DNA of 64,000 nucleotides from positions 1 through 64,000 of the forward strand of contig CAZJWF010000002.1 in NCBI GenBank assembly GCA_964549375.1. Direction: 5' to 3'. The position numbers were made by a program, and so were the translations under genes. Of this stretch, positions 54,164 through 62,176 are shown piece by piece. Origin of the DNA: JAHDDY01 sp964549375 (GTDB lineage: Bacteria > Pseudomonadota > Alphaproteobacteria > Rhodobacterales > Rhodobacteraceae). The number at the start of each line of letters is the position of its first letter. Positions within the stretch are counted from its first letter, which is position 1. The notes beneath the pieces were generated by a model. The model was not told where the DNA came from. It worked only from the letters and a program-made list of their open reading frames with translations, and did not search any database.

Positions 54164-56098
54164 ATGAAAAAAATCGAACTGTGCGAATCTGAAATCAATA
54201 TCCCCTCCCTCCGGAGGGCTTCATTTCAGAGCGACGTACGGTCCAACGAAGACCGCCATCTAGCGATCTGCCTTACCCTCTACAATGAGCCATCCAATCT
54301 GCTTAAGTCATCATTGGATTCAGTGATCCACAGTCTGGATACTTTGAATCGCAAAAATGCTCATTATCGCCGGGCAACCATCTCAATTATTGCGGATGGC
54401 GAATCTGAAGTTTCACATTCTACCCGCGCGTATCTCAAAACACTTGGCCTACAGCCATGCGCCCATTCACTTACAGATTTTGATGGCAGCGTTCGGGCAA
54501 CCCTGCTGTCCCCTTCTAATCCGTCTGCTTCGCTGACGCGCCGCAGCCCGTCGGGAATGGAAATTAGGCTACAAGTCGTCACCAAAGCCCAAAACGCGGG
54601 AAAGTTGGACTCGCACTGGTGGTTCTATCAAGAAATTTGCCCTCCACTTCGCCCGGATTATTGCTTTCAGATCGACGCAGGAACGGTCCTATCGCCGAAT
54701 GCATTTTTCGAGATTTGCGACGAGTTCGATGGAAATCCTGAGACCGCCGGAATAGCTAGCAACGTTATGATCTCGCCGCCGAAAGACGGCAACTTGCTGG
54801 AATGCTTCCAGTGCGGGGATTTTGCGGTACAGAAAACGATCCGTTGGCCTTCAGAGGTATTCAGCGGTTTTCTCTCCGTCATTCCCGGTCAGTTTAGCGG
54901 TCTGCGTTGGCGGGCTTTTTCTGAGCAAAACTCGAACAACGATCCCTCTCCGAAGGACCGATACTTGCGCGGGCAAACCTGCGATAGCGCGACCGAACGC
55001 ATGATGTATCTGTCTGAAGATCGTATCCTGGGATTTGAGCTGGCGACAGAACCGGACACAATTAATCGGCTTGACTTTGCCCCGAAGGCGGACTGCCACA
55101 CCGACACCTGCAATACCCTTTCAGAGCTGTTGCAGCAGCGGCGCCGTTGGTTGAATGGTAGCTTGTTCTGCCGAAGTTGGATGATCCACAAAATTCTCAG
55201 CATCTTCTCTGATCAGACTCAACCACGATTGAACCGGACCCGCTTTGCTCCGGCATTGTTGAACTTGTGCGTGCAGCATATGTTGGAATGGTTCCTGCCG
55301 TTGCTGAACATCCTACTGCTTGCTGTGACGTGGAATTCGCTGGGAACTCTGGTATCGCCAATATCGGCGACTGCTATTTTCGCCGCATTGGCGGGAATTT
55401 GGGTGCTTCCGACTGCACTAGCTTTGTCCGGTAAAATTGAACGCCTAAGTCCGCAGCATGTTCAAATTTTACTCCAACTAGTGAAAACGGTCTTCTTTAC
55501 GATCATCGCGATCAACCTGGTGAGCTTAGCGCAGAAGTCAGATTCTTTTGCGTATCTCTACTATCTATCCATGCCGTTCGCATTGACTGCAGGTGCGTTC
55601 ATTGGTGCATTTATCTCAAATCGGACTTTGGTGAAACATCTGAGATCGTCGATCCTGACATTTATCTCTCTCGCGCCTTCTATGTGGCTGATGATGTCGT
55701 CTTACGCGTTCTTCAACCTTCATGACGGCAGTTGGGGGACCAAAGGACTTTGCCAAAAAGATGCGTGTGCGGCAGGTACAGAGCAGGACATCGCAAGACA
55801 GTTCAAACGTTTGCGGTTGACGATCGTGTCGGCGTGGCTCGCCTCTAACTTGATCTTAGCGGTTGTCTTAGTGCAAACAGCGGGAATGAGCATTGCGCTG
55901 ACAGTTGCAGCCAGCCTTCAGATCCTAATGATCGCAACGGGGATGATGGGCGTTGTTTCAGCTAAGATGAAACGGTCTGGAGAGCCGCTGTCGAAAATCC
56001 AAAGCGCGGCACATATAACTTGGCGGCGTATCCTCAAATCATTCGTGCGCCGTCCCAGATACTTTCCCGCCGGGAACGACGCACATAAGTTGCCTTAG
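54164..56098 (+). CDS. Chitin-synthase-like family 2 glycosyltransferase
   Basis: 644-residue membrane glycosyltransferase. The catalytic region shows the set of fungal chitin synthase motifs: LTLYNE (37-42), IADGE (76-80), IDAGT (170-174), PGQFSGLRW (241-249), SEDRIL (284-289) with the catalytic Asp286, and QRRRW (325-329). A SWGTKG motif at 523-528 sits between membrane segments, exactly as in chitin synthases. About seven membrane segments lie at 367-389, 397-421, 436-456, 462-483, 495-515, 556-575 and 577-598. It would polymerise UDP-GlcNAc or a related sugar across the inner membrane. No clear ribosome-binding site ahead of ATG 54164. Confidence 0.82.
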   Translation: MKKIELCESEINIPSLRRASFQSDVRSNEDRHLAICLTLYNEPSNLLKSSLDSVIHSLDTLNRKNAHYRRATISIIADGESEVSHSTRAYLKTLGLQPCAHSLTDFDGSVRATLLSPSNPSASLTRRSPSGMEIRLQVVTKAQNAGKLDSHWWFYQEICPPLRPDYCFQIDAGTVLSPNAFFEICDEFDGNPETAGIASNVMISPPKDGNLLECFQCGDFAVQKTIRWPSEVFSGFLSVIPGQFSGLRWRAFSEQNSNNDPSPKDRYLRGQTCDSATERMMYLSEDRILGFELATEPDTINRLDFAPKADCHTDTCNTLSELLQQRRRWLNGSLFCRSWMIHKILSIFSDQTQPRLNRTRFAPALLNLCVQHMLEWFLPLLNILLLAVTWNSLGTLVSPISATAIFAALAGIWVLPTALALSGKIERLSPQHVQILLQLVKTVFFTIIAINLVSLAQKSDSFAYLYYLSMPFALTAGAFIGAFISNRTLVKHLRSSILTFISLAPSMWLMMSSYAFFNLHDGSWGTKGLCQKDACAAGTEQDIARQFKRLRLTIVSAWLASNLILAVVLVQTAGMSIALTVAASLQILMIATGMMGVVSAKMKRSGEPLSKIQSAAHITWRRILKSFVRRPRYFPAGNDAHKLP

Positions 56099-56111
56099 CG
56101 GTCGTGAGACT

Positions 56112-56771
56112 CTACTGCACTTTTTGACCCGCAAGATCGCAATAGGCACCGCCGGTATTCATCTCCCAGCCCCGTGTTAGAAACTGTCCGCTTGATTGGC
56201 GTAGGTTGAGGATGCCGATGTGAACTTCGGCGCCGGTGAGGCTATTTTGAGCCGCCATGACATAAGTCACGACACTTCCGTTTCGACGCAGTTCCAGAAT
56301 TTCGCCCTGACCTTTGAAAGAGTCACCAGAACGGAATGAGCTTTCGCCATCCAAACCACCTGTCGCAGCAACTTTGAAGAGCTGCTCACTTTGCGCCTCG
56401 ACATCTTGGACGAAGAAGTTGACGTCACAGGTCGCCTTATGCGCCCAACGACCCGCTAACGCCGTGTCGCTCAATCCGGGCAAAGCATCATTCGCTCGGT
56501 CACGCCACGCTGTTTTATCTGCGACTTGCGGTGTCCATGCTTCGCCGGTTTCTTGCTGGTAGAGGCGCGCCGCACGATCAGCAAACCGACCATTCGTAAA
56601 GTGCAGCAAATAGGCAGAGATAATTCCGGTATTTTCAGTCCGTTCGGCGGCGGCCCAAAAACTCTCTTCCGCCTGCAGGAGGTCATTTGTCGCGGCGATG
56701 CCGTGATTGGACGCGGCAAAAACGAAAAAGCCTGCGATCAGTGTCGGCAAGGTAAAGCGAAGCCGTTTCAA
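56112..56771 (-). CDS. Secreted protein of unknown function
   Basis: 219 residues. The start is taken as TTG 56771, seven bases after GAGGAG; a TTG five codons earlier is the alternative. A signal peptide spans residues 1-25 or so (LIAGFFVFAASNHGIAA). The mature part has no recognised domain; the region about 95-200 resembles a lipocalin-like beta barrel in rhythm only. It converges with the glycosyltransferase gene, 13 bases apart. Confidence 0.6.
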   Translation of the reverse strand: MKRLRFTLPTLIAGFFVFAASNHGIAATNDLLQAEESFWAAAERTENTGIISAYLLHFTNGRFADRAARLYQQETGEAWTPQVADKTAWRDRANDALPGLSDTALAGRWAHKATCDVNFFVQDVEAQSEQLFKVAATGGLDGESSFRSGDSFKGQGEILELRRNGSVVTYVMAAQNSLTGAEVHIGILNLRQSSGQFLTRGWEMNTGGAYCDLAGQKVQ

Positions 56772-56807
56772 ATGATGTCTCCTCAAAAAGTACGCTCGGC
56801 ATAGAAA

Positions 56808-56829
56808 AGGCCGCCCATACGGACGGCCT
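56808..56829 (-). terminator. Intrinsic terminator of yceI
   Basis: 9-bp stem (one G-T-type mismatch pair) with a 4-base loop; on the minus strand it is followed by TTTTC. It lies 31 bases past the yceI stop. Confidence 0.8.
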
Positions 56830-56860
56830 CATCACTCAATGGAAAACGTTCAGCGCGCAA

Positions 56861-57454
56861 TTACCAACCGCCCGCCTTCATCTCGGAATTGATCACCAGC
56901 CGGACCCGGTCAGATGTCAGCGGCGCAAACATTCCAACGCCAAAATCAGAACGGAGAATCGTCCCTTCTGCTTTGATACCAATCCAATCACCTTCGTAGT
57001 GGGGAATGAATTTGCCAAGAGGGTGCGCGCCTTTGTGAATTAGCTTCACATCCAGCGTGATTGGCTTGGTCGTATCTTTGATTGTTAGATCGCCTTCGAC
57101 CTTCAATCCGTTCGCCGAGACCTGTGTTGCGCTCGTCGAGACGAATTTGATTTCAGGGTACTTATCCACCTCAAAGAAATCCGCATTGCGCAGGTGCTTG
57201 TCGAGGCCCTCAACTCCCGTATTTACACTTGCCGCATCAATCTTGACTTCGACCTTGGTTGCGGCTGCGTCTTCCTCGTCAAATTTAACCGTACCCTCTA
57301 GGGTGTTCCAACGGCCAGACTGCTCAGAAACGCCCGCGTGGTCCCAGAAGAACCGAATATCGGTATGACTTTTTTCAAGATGGAATGTCTCCGCCATTGC
57401 TGGCGCGGAAACAAACAAAAAAGCGGCAAGAACTGATGTCGTGAATGTACGCAT
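56861..57454 (-). CDS. YceI-family periplasmic lipocalin-like protein
   Basis: 197 residues with a 21-residue signal peptide (cleavage after AMA). The YceI fold follows: FHLEKSHTDIRFFWDHAG at the start, LEGTVKFDEEDAAATKVEV, then DLTIKDTTKPITLDV and the closing FGVGMFAPLTSDRVRL. YceI proteins are beta barrels that bind isoprenoid quinones or other polar lipids in the periplasm; they often respond to base or osmotic stress. A typical gene of its kind, with a terminator downstream. Confidence 0.92.
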   Translation of the reverse strand: MRTFTTSVLAAFLFVSAPAMAETFHLEKSHTDIRFFWDHAGVSEQSGRWNTLEGTVKFDEEDAAATKVEVKIDAASVNTGVEGLDKHLRNADFFEVDKYPEIKFVSTSATQVSANGLKVEGDLTIKDTTKPITLDVKLIHKGAHPLGKFIPHYEGDWIGIKAEGTILRSDFGVGMFAPLTSDRVRLVINSEMKAGGW

Positions 57455-57549
57455 GGCTTTTCCTTACATGAGAATATTGCGCCAATTTTTCAGACTGAGG
57501 GGTATCAGCAATACAAGAGTCCGTGATCGCCTGTTACAGCAACAAAAAA

Positions 57550-57569
57550 GGCCGCCCCGAAGGGCGGCC
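57550..57569 (-). terminator. Intrinsic terminator of glnBA
   Basis: 8-bp stem GGCCGCCC/GGGCGGCC around a TTCG-type tetraloop (on the minus strand), followed by TTTTTT. It lies 26 bases after the glnA stop. Confidence 0.92.
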
Positions 57570-57594
57570 CGTTCTCTTTGATCGCGAGAATTGA

Positions 57595-59004
57595 TCAGCA
57601 ACTATAGTACATTTCGAACTCGACTGGGTGAGGCGTGTGCTCGTAGCGGTAAACCTCTTCCCACTTCAGATCGATGTAACCGTGGATTTGATCTTCGGAG
57701 AATACGCCGCCTTTGGTGAGGAACGCATGATCTTCAGATAGCGAGTCGAGCGCTTCGCGCAGCGACCCACAAACGGTTGGGATGCCTGCCAGTTCCTCTG
57801 GCGGAAGGTCGTAGAGGTCTTTCTCAGACGGATCACCGGGATGGATCTTGTTCTCAATGCCATCGAGACCAGCCATCAGCAGCGCTGCAAAGCACAGATA
57901 CGGGTTTGCCGCCGGATCAGGGAAGCGAGCCTCAACGCGCTTCGCCTTTGGCGACTCCGTCCACGGAATACGAACACAGCCCGACCGGTTACGTGCGGAA
58001 TACGCGCGGAGGACTGGCGCCTCGAAACCCGGGATCAGACGCTTGTAGCTGTTCGTGGATGGGTTAGTGAATGCATTGAGTGCTTTCGCGTGTTTCAGCA
58101 CGCCGCCGATGAAGAAAATCGCTTCGTCGCTGAGGTCCGCGTAACCATTCCCGGCAAACAGTGGCTTATCGTCTTTCCAGATCGACATGTTGACGTGCAT
58201 GCCCGTCCCGTTGTCGCCAGCGATTGGCTTTGGCATGAAGGTCGCCGACTTGCCGTATGCTGCCGCAACGTTGTGAATGACGTACTTGTACTTTTGCAGG
58301 TTGTCCGCTTGCTCTACGAGACCGCCAAAGATCATGCCCAACTCGTGCTGAGATGCCGCAACTTCGTGGTGGTGCTTATCGACCTTCATGCCGATCTGCT
58401 TCATTGTGGAGAGCATTTCAGAACGAATATCTTGAGCGGAATCAGTTGGATTTACCGGGAAGTAGCCACCCTTAACAACCGGACGGTGGCCAAGGTTGCC
58501 CATCTCGAAATTCGTACCAGAGTTCCACGGGCTGTCTGCCGCATCAACTTCATAGCCGACTTTGTTCATCTGGACGTCAAAACGAACGTCATCGAACAAG
58601 AAGAACTCTGCTTCTGGTCCCCAGAATGAATTGTCACCAACACCGCTCGATTTCAGGTAAGCTTCTGCCTTCCGCGCTGTTCCGCGCGGATCGCGCTCGT
58701 AAGCTTCGCCCGTATCAGGCTCGACAACATCCGCGAAAATTGCGAGCGTCTTTTGTGCATAAAACGGGTCGATGTAGGCGCTCGCGGCGTCCGGCATTAA
58801 TTTCATGTCGGAGTTATCAATACTTTTCCAGCCGGCAATCGACGAACCGTCGAACATCCAACCTTCGGCGAACCAATCTTCATCGATAATGTCGACGATC
58901 GCCGTTACATGCTGCATTTTCCCGCGTGGGTCAGTGAAGCGGATATCAACATACTCGATACCCTCATCTTTAATCATTTTGCAGATCGTTGCTGCGTCGC
59001 TCAT
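57595..59004 (-). CDS. glnA: Glutamine synthetase, type I
   Basis: 469-residue dodecameric glutamine synthetase. Motifs: WMFDGSSIAGWKSIDNSDM, GPEAEFFLFDD, the metal region PMPKPIAGDNGTGMHVNMS (as FMPKPIAGDNGTGMH), NPSTNSYKRLIPGFEAPV, and the adenylylation tyrosine in EKDLYDLPPEEL. It is the main ammonium-assimilating enzyme and is controlled by PII-dependent adenylylation. It lies 32 bases downstream of glnB in one operon. It is distinct from the PuuA ligase at 5 kb. Confidence 0.97.
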   Translation of the reverse strand: MSDAATICKMIKDEGIEYVDIRFTDPRGKMQHVTAIVDIIDEDWFAEGWMFDGSSIAGWKSIDNSDMKLMPDAASAYIDPFYAQKTLAIFADVVEPDTGEAYERDPRGTARKAEAYLKSSGVGDNSFWGPEAEFFLFDDVRFDVQMNKVGYEVDAADSPWNSGTNFEMGNLGHRPVVKGGYFPVNPTDSAQDIRSEMLSTMKQIGMKVDKHHHEVAASQHELGMIFGGLVEQADNLQKYKYVIHNVAAAYGKSATFMPKPIAGDNGTGMHVNMSIWKDDKPLFAGNGYADLSDEAIFFIGGVLKHAKALNAFTNPSTNSYKRLIPGFEAPVLRAYSARNRSGCVRIPWTESPKAKRVEARFPDPAANPYLCFAALLMAGLDGIENKIHPGDPSEKDLYDLPPEELAGIPTVCGSLREALDSLSEDHAFLTKGGVFSEDQIHGYIDLKWEEVYRYEHTPHPVEFEMYYSC

Positions 59005-59036
59005 AGGGGCTTCCCTCTTAATGCTGGGGTGATGAG

Positions 59037-59375
59037 TTAGAGAGCTTCAGGTCCAGCTTCTCCGGTGCGAATACGGATAGCTTGCTCTACAGGGGAGACG
59101 AAGATTTTACCATCGCCGATCTTACCGGTTTTGGCGGCGTTTGTGATCGCGTCGATGGCTTGATCCACAAGGTCATCTGCGATGATCACTTCGATTTTGA
59201 CCTTTGGCAGAAAGTCAACCACGTACTCTGCGCCACGGTAAAGTTCTGTGTGTCCCTTTTGGCGACCAAACCCTTTGGCCTCCATAACCGTCAAACCTTG
59301 GACACCGAGTTCTTGAAGGTTTTCTTTAACATCGTCGAGTTTAAACGGTTTTATGATCGCTTCGATTTTTTTCAT
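59037..59375 (-). CDS. glnB: Nitrogen regulatory protein PII
   Basis: 112-residue PII trimer subunit that signals nitrogen status to GlnD, GlnE and NtrB. Uridylylation site Tyr51 is in the T-loop (GRQKGHTELYRGAEYVVDF), and the B-loop is GKIGDGKIFV. It is GlnB-like rather than GlnK by its pairing with glnA and no amtB nearby. A sigma-54-type promoter lies about 60 bases upstream. Confidence 0.96.
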   Translation of the reverse strand: MKKIEAIIKPFKLDDVKENLQELGVQGLTVMEAKGFGRQKGHTELYRGAEYVVDFLPKVKIEVIIADDLVDQAIDAITNAAKTGKIGDGKIFVSPVEQAIRIRTGEAGPEAL

Positions 59376-60132
59376 CGTTCTTGATTTCCCAATCGAACCA
59401 CGCTCGCGACTGAGCGAGTTTGCCTTCTTGATTTAGCATTAACCGTGCCATATTTTTATGTGTTGTTTTTCAATAGATTAGTCAAAATAAGCAGAATTAT
59501 AGCGCTTATTTTTTAGGCAGTGTGATGAAAAATTAGGCGGATTACACGTTGTATTGCAAGAAAACTGCGGCAATTTTTGCCGCTCAACGAAGCCATACCG
59601 CCTGACCCACCCTCGGGCCACTACTGCGTTGATCGCCGCCACGACGAACGTCCTTCGTGCTCTGCCGAACGAACCGCTTTCGATGCGAGCCACCATCAAT
59701 CTCTTCACGAACCGGGCATTCAAATCAAAGGATATGTAACGGAGATTACCGACTCAGTTCCGAGTTCGCAAAACCGCAAAATCGGCGCCCCGTATCATTA
59801 GAGATGTGAACTGCTTCACAATTAAACAACAGCAGAGCGGCGGGGAAAATCTCGGCTTAATAGCAATAAGTTGTTCGCGTCGAGAGCACCGCGATTCCCA
59901 ACAGTGATCGTCTTGTGAATGGCCACCCCCGGCATCAAGGTCGGGTTCAAAACCCTCTATGCCGCTTGAATCAATTCAATAATTCTTTGCCAATGAAATT
60001 CGAGCATCGAAACCCGACAGCAATATTTTTCTGACATACTCGTTAGCAGGTGAGGCACAAGCCGGTTGGCGTGGATTTTGTACTTGGAATGCACGCTAAT
60101 CGGGGTAGGCTGATGAAATCAGCGGGGGCTAA
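59376..60132. other. Gene-poor stretch between glnB and the ABC importer region
   Basis: About 750 bases without a gene I can support. It contains the glnB promoter region (AT-rich near 59450-59530), a perfect 7-bp inverted repeat GCGGCAA/TTGCCGC at 59567-59583, and short open frames on both strands (about 60-80 codons) without plausible ribosome-binding sites or family features. A 6-bp inverted repeat GCTGAT/ATCAGC lies at 60109-60123, just before a small open frame. It may hold a decayed gene or an unrecognised RNA. Confidence 0.6.
59435..59450 (-). promoter_or_regulatory. Sigma-54 (RpoN) promoter of glnBA
   Basis: On the minus strand the sequence reads TGGCACG-GTTA-ATGCT, with GG and GC elements exactly 10 bases apart; it matches the TGGCACG-N4-TTGCW consensus at 11 of 12 fixed positions. 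It lies 60-75 bases before the glnB start, giving a predicted leader of about 50 bases. NtrC-dependent control of glnBA is well known in proteobacteria. Confidence 0.8.
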
Positions 60133-60339
60133 ATGATGACTACTAAATTAGGCAAGCTTTTGGGTCGAAGTGCCGAAGGCACTGAAAAAGAGACAATCGG
60201 CGAGGACATGGTCCCTTCGCCAGACGCGCTAGCGCAAAGATCTGCTCTTTCCGACGCCACAGATTTTTCGCATCCGAAATCGTCCACTGGGCCTTTTTCC
60301 AGCATAGCTCGTGCGCCTGTACGCGACTTTACTGGTTAA
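60133..60339 (+). CDS. Possible small protein, unknown
   Basis: 68-residue open frame from ATG 60133 (a second ATG follows immediately), preceded by a GGGGG run. The protein is polar and rich in Ser, Ala and Pro, without membrane segment or known motif; it ends RAPVRDFTG. It lies 94 bases ahead of the ABC ATPase on the same strand, so it could be a leader peptide, a real small protein, or chance. Confidence 0.4.
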   Translation: MMTTKLGKLLGRSAEGTEKETIGEDMVPSPDALAQRSALSDATDFSHPKSSTGPFSSIARAPVRDFTG

Positions 60340-60370
60340 GAACCCGTAAAGCGGAATTCTGCTGCCATTG

Positions 60371-60433
60371 ACACTTCACGTGTACACGGGCAATCCATGA
60401 TGCGTGGATTGAGACCGTGCGGGGTTAGATTTC
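60371..60433 (+). promoter_or_regulatory. Structured 5' leader of the ABC importer operon
   Basis: Two consecutive hairpins precede the ATPase start. A short one (ACAC/GTGT, 60371-60374 with 60380-60383) abuts a nested one: outer stem CACGG/CCGTG (60385-60389 with 60415-60419) and inner stem CAATCCA/TGGATTG (60391-60397 with 60405-60411). A palindrome CGTGTACACG (60379-60388) competes with the outer stem. The GGGG ribosome-binding site at 60421-60424 directly follows, so folding could control translation. No match to a known riboswitch can be confirmed by eye. Confidence 0.5.
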
Positions 60434-62176
60434 GTGAAACAGGATAGAGAGGATGATGGGGATCCGACACCGGCCCATCAAATACCTCCATTATTCGAAG
60501 CCCGCTCAGTCTCGAAAGCATTTGGGGCAGTTAAAGCCAACCAAGACGTTTCGCTCAATGTAAGCGCAGGCGAAAAGTTGGCATTGCTCGGCGAAAATGG
60601 TGCGGGCAAATCGACGTTGGTCAAGATGATCAACGGAGTTCTCAAACCAGACTCCGGCACCTTCATCTGGAAGGGCAAACCAATCTCTATTTCGTCACCG
60701 GCGGCGGCAAGACGAGTCGGCATCGGGATGGTTTTCCAGCACTTTTCAAGTTTTGAAGCGCTGACAGTTATTGAGAATTTGGCAATCGCCCTCCCTCATT
60801 TTTCAATGCGAAAAATCCGAAAAGAACTGACCGGGATCAATGAACGCTACGGGCTAACCATTGATCCGAACAGACAGGTAGAACGGCTTTCAGCAGGTGA
60901 AAAGCAGCGTGTGGAGATCGTTCGCGCACTTTTACAAAAACCGAAGTTGCTGATCCTCGATGAGCCAACATCGGTACTGACACCGCAAGAAGCTTCCAGC
61001 CTCTTTTCGACGCTGAACCGCCTCGCGGCGGACGGCATGGCGTTGATTTACATCTCTCACCGACTACCCGAGATCCAAGAGCTTTGCGACCGTGCAACCA
61101 TCTTGCGACAGGGTGAAGTCGTCGGCTCCTGCATTCCCGCCGAAACGTCGGTCTCGCAAATTGCCGAAATGATGATTGGCAAGACAGCCGACCCTATTCG
61201 CCGCGTAGACGCCTTCGTCGGGGGCGTGCGTTTGCAGGTTGAAGACCTAAGCTTACCCGTGAGCGATGGTGTGCCGCTGAAGAATGTGAGCTTCACGGCA
61301 CGCCGAGGTGAAATTATGGGGATTGCCGGTGTCGCGGGCGAAGGGCAAGGTGCATTGTTCGCAGCGCTGAGCGGTGAAATCCGCGCGCGCCGCGCTCGAA
61401 ACATCCAAATAGACGGGCAGCCCATCGGTGCACTCCCTCCCAAAGCACGGCGGAAACTTTTAGGAGCTTTTGCTCCTGAACAACGGTTAGGACACGCGGC
61501 AATCGCAGAGCTGACGCTTTCAGAAAACCTACGCCTGACGCATCACGGGCTGGCGAGTTCTGGGCGACGAAACCTACGAACCCGCACGAAAAAAATCCGG
61601 TCAGAATACGACGTTCGCGCGGCCAGCGGTGATCCAAAAGCGGGAACCCTGTCGGGCGGCAATCTGCAGAAATTTGTCATAGGCAGGGAATTGGATCGAG
61701 AACCCAGCGTCTTCGTCGTCGCGCAACCTACCTGGGGAGTGGATGCGGGGGCCGCGAGCTTTATCCGCAATGCGCTGCTTGATCTGACGCAACGCGGTTC
61801 GGCGGTGGTACTGATCTCGCAAGACTTGGATGAAATTTTCCAGATTGCGGATCGCGTCGCTGTCCTGCACCGCGGCGAACTTTCCGAAACTTATCCGATT
61901 GACGATATGTCGCCCGATAAAATTGGGCTGTTGATGGCTGGCGCAGATATTTCCGATTATACACCGCCTCCGGCAAATAGCGCTCCGGCCGCATCTGATA
62001 TCAAACCCAAGCCCCAACTTTCCTCATCTGCACAGCCCAAACTAGCCCCGGCATCCTCTCAAAAAGCTGCCGTTAAGTCACCTGAGGCACCCTCCATACG
62101 ATATTCTACGAGCGGCACGATAACGGCGCCGTGGACGCCTCCTGAAGTGGTGCAAAGATTTGAGAGGCAGCCATGA
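60434..62176 (+). CDS. Nucleoside-type ABC transporter ATPase with two nucleotide-binding domains
   Basis: 580-residue duplicated ATPase of the YufO/simple-sugar type. Domain 1: Walker A GENGAGKST (53-61), signature LSAGEKQ (152-158), Walker B LLILDEP (172-178). Domain 2 is the degenerate half usual in this family: the P-loop position reads GVAGEGQGA (299-307) without the Lys-Ser pair, signature LSGGNLQ, and Walker B with Gln for Glu (VAQPTWGVD). Residues ~510-580 form an extra tail rich in Pro, Ser, Ala and Lys, beyond the ~510-residue family length. GTG 60434 is the start. The two permease genes that follow overlap in sequence, which points to a nucleoside or purine importer. Confidence 0.88.
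   Translation: MKQDREDDGDPTPAHQIPPLFEARSVSKAFGAVKANQDVSLNVSAGEKLALLGENGAGKSTLVKMINGVLKPDSGTFIWKGKPISISSPAAARRVGIGMVFQHFSSFEALTVIENLAIALPHFSMRKIRKELTGINERYGLTIDPNRQVERLSAGEKQRVEIVRALLQKPKLLILDEPTSVLTPQEASSLFSTLNRLAADGMALIYISHRLPEIQELCDRATILRQGEVVGSCIPAETSVSQIAEMMIGKTADPIRRVDAFVGGVRLQVEDLSLPVSDGVPLKNVSFTARRGEIMGIAGVAGEGQGALFAALSGEIRARRARNIQIDGQPIGALPPKARRKLLGAFAPEQRLGHAAIAELTLSENLRLTHHGLASSGRRNLRTRTKKIRSEYDVRAASGDPKAGTLSGGNLQKFVIGRELDREPSVFVVAQPTWGVDAGAASFIRNALLDLTQRGSAVVLISQDLDEIFQIADRVAVLHRGELSETYPIDDMSPDKIGLLMAGADISDYTPPPANSAPAASDIKPKPQLSSSAQPKLAPASSQKAAVKSPEAPSIRYSTSGTITAPWTPPEVVQRFERQP

Noticed and set aside
57841..58629. 262-codon plus-strand open frame inside glnA
   Set aside because: Antisense shadow of glutamine synthetase.
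59921..59975. GGGTTCAAAACCC-type stretch resembling a tRNA T-arm
   Set aside because: Only three pairs in the stem and no acceptor, D or anticodon arms around it; not a tRNA.
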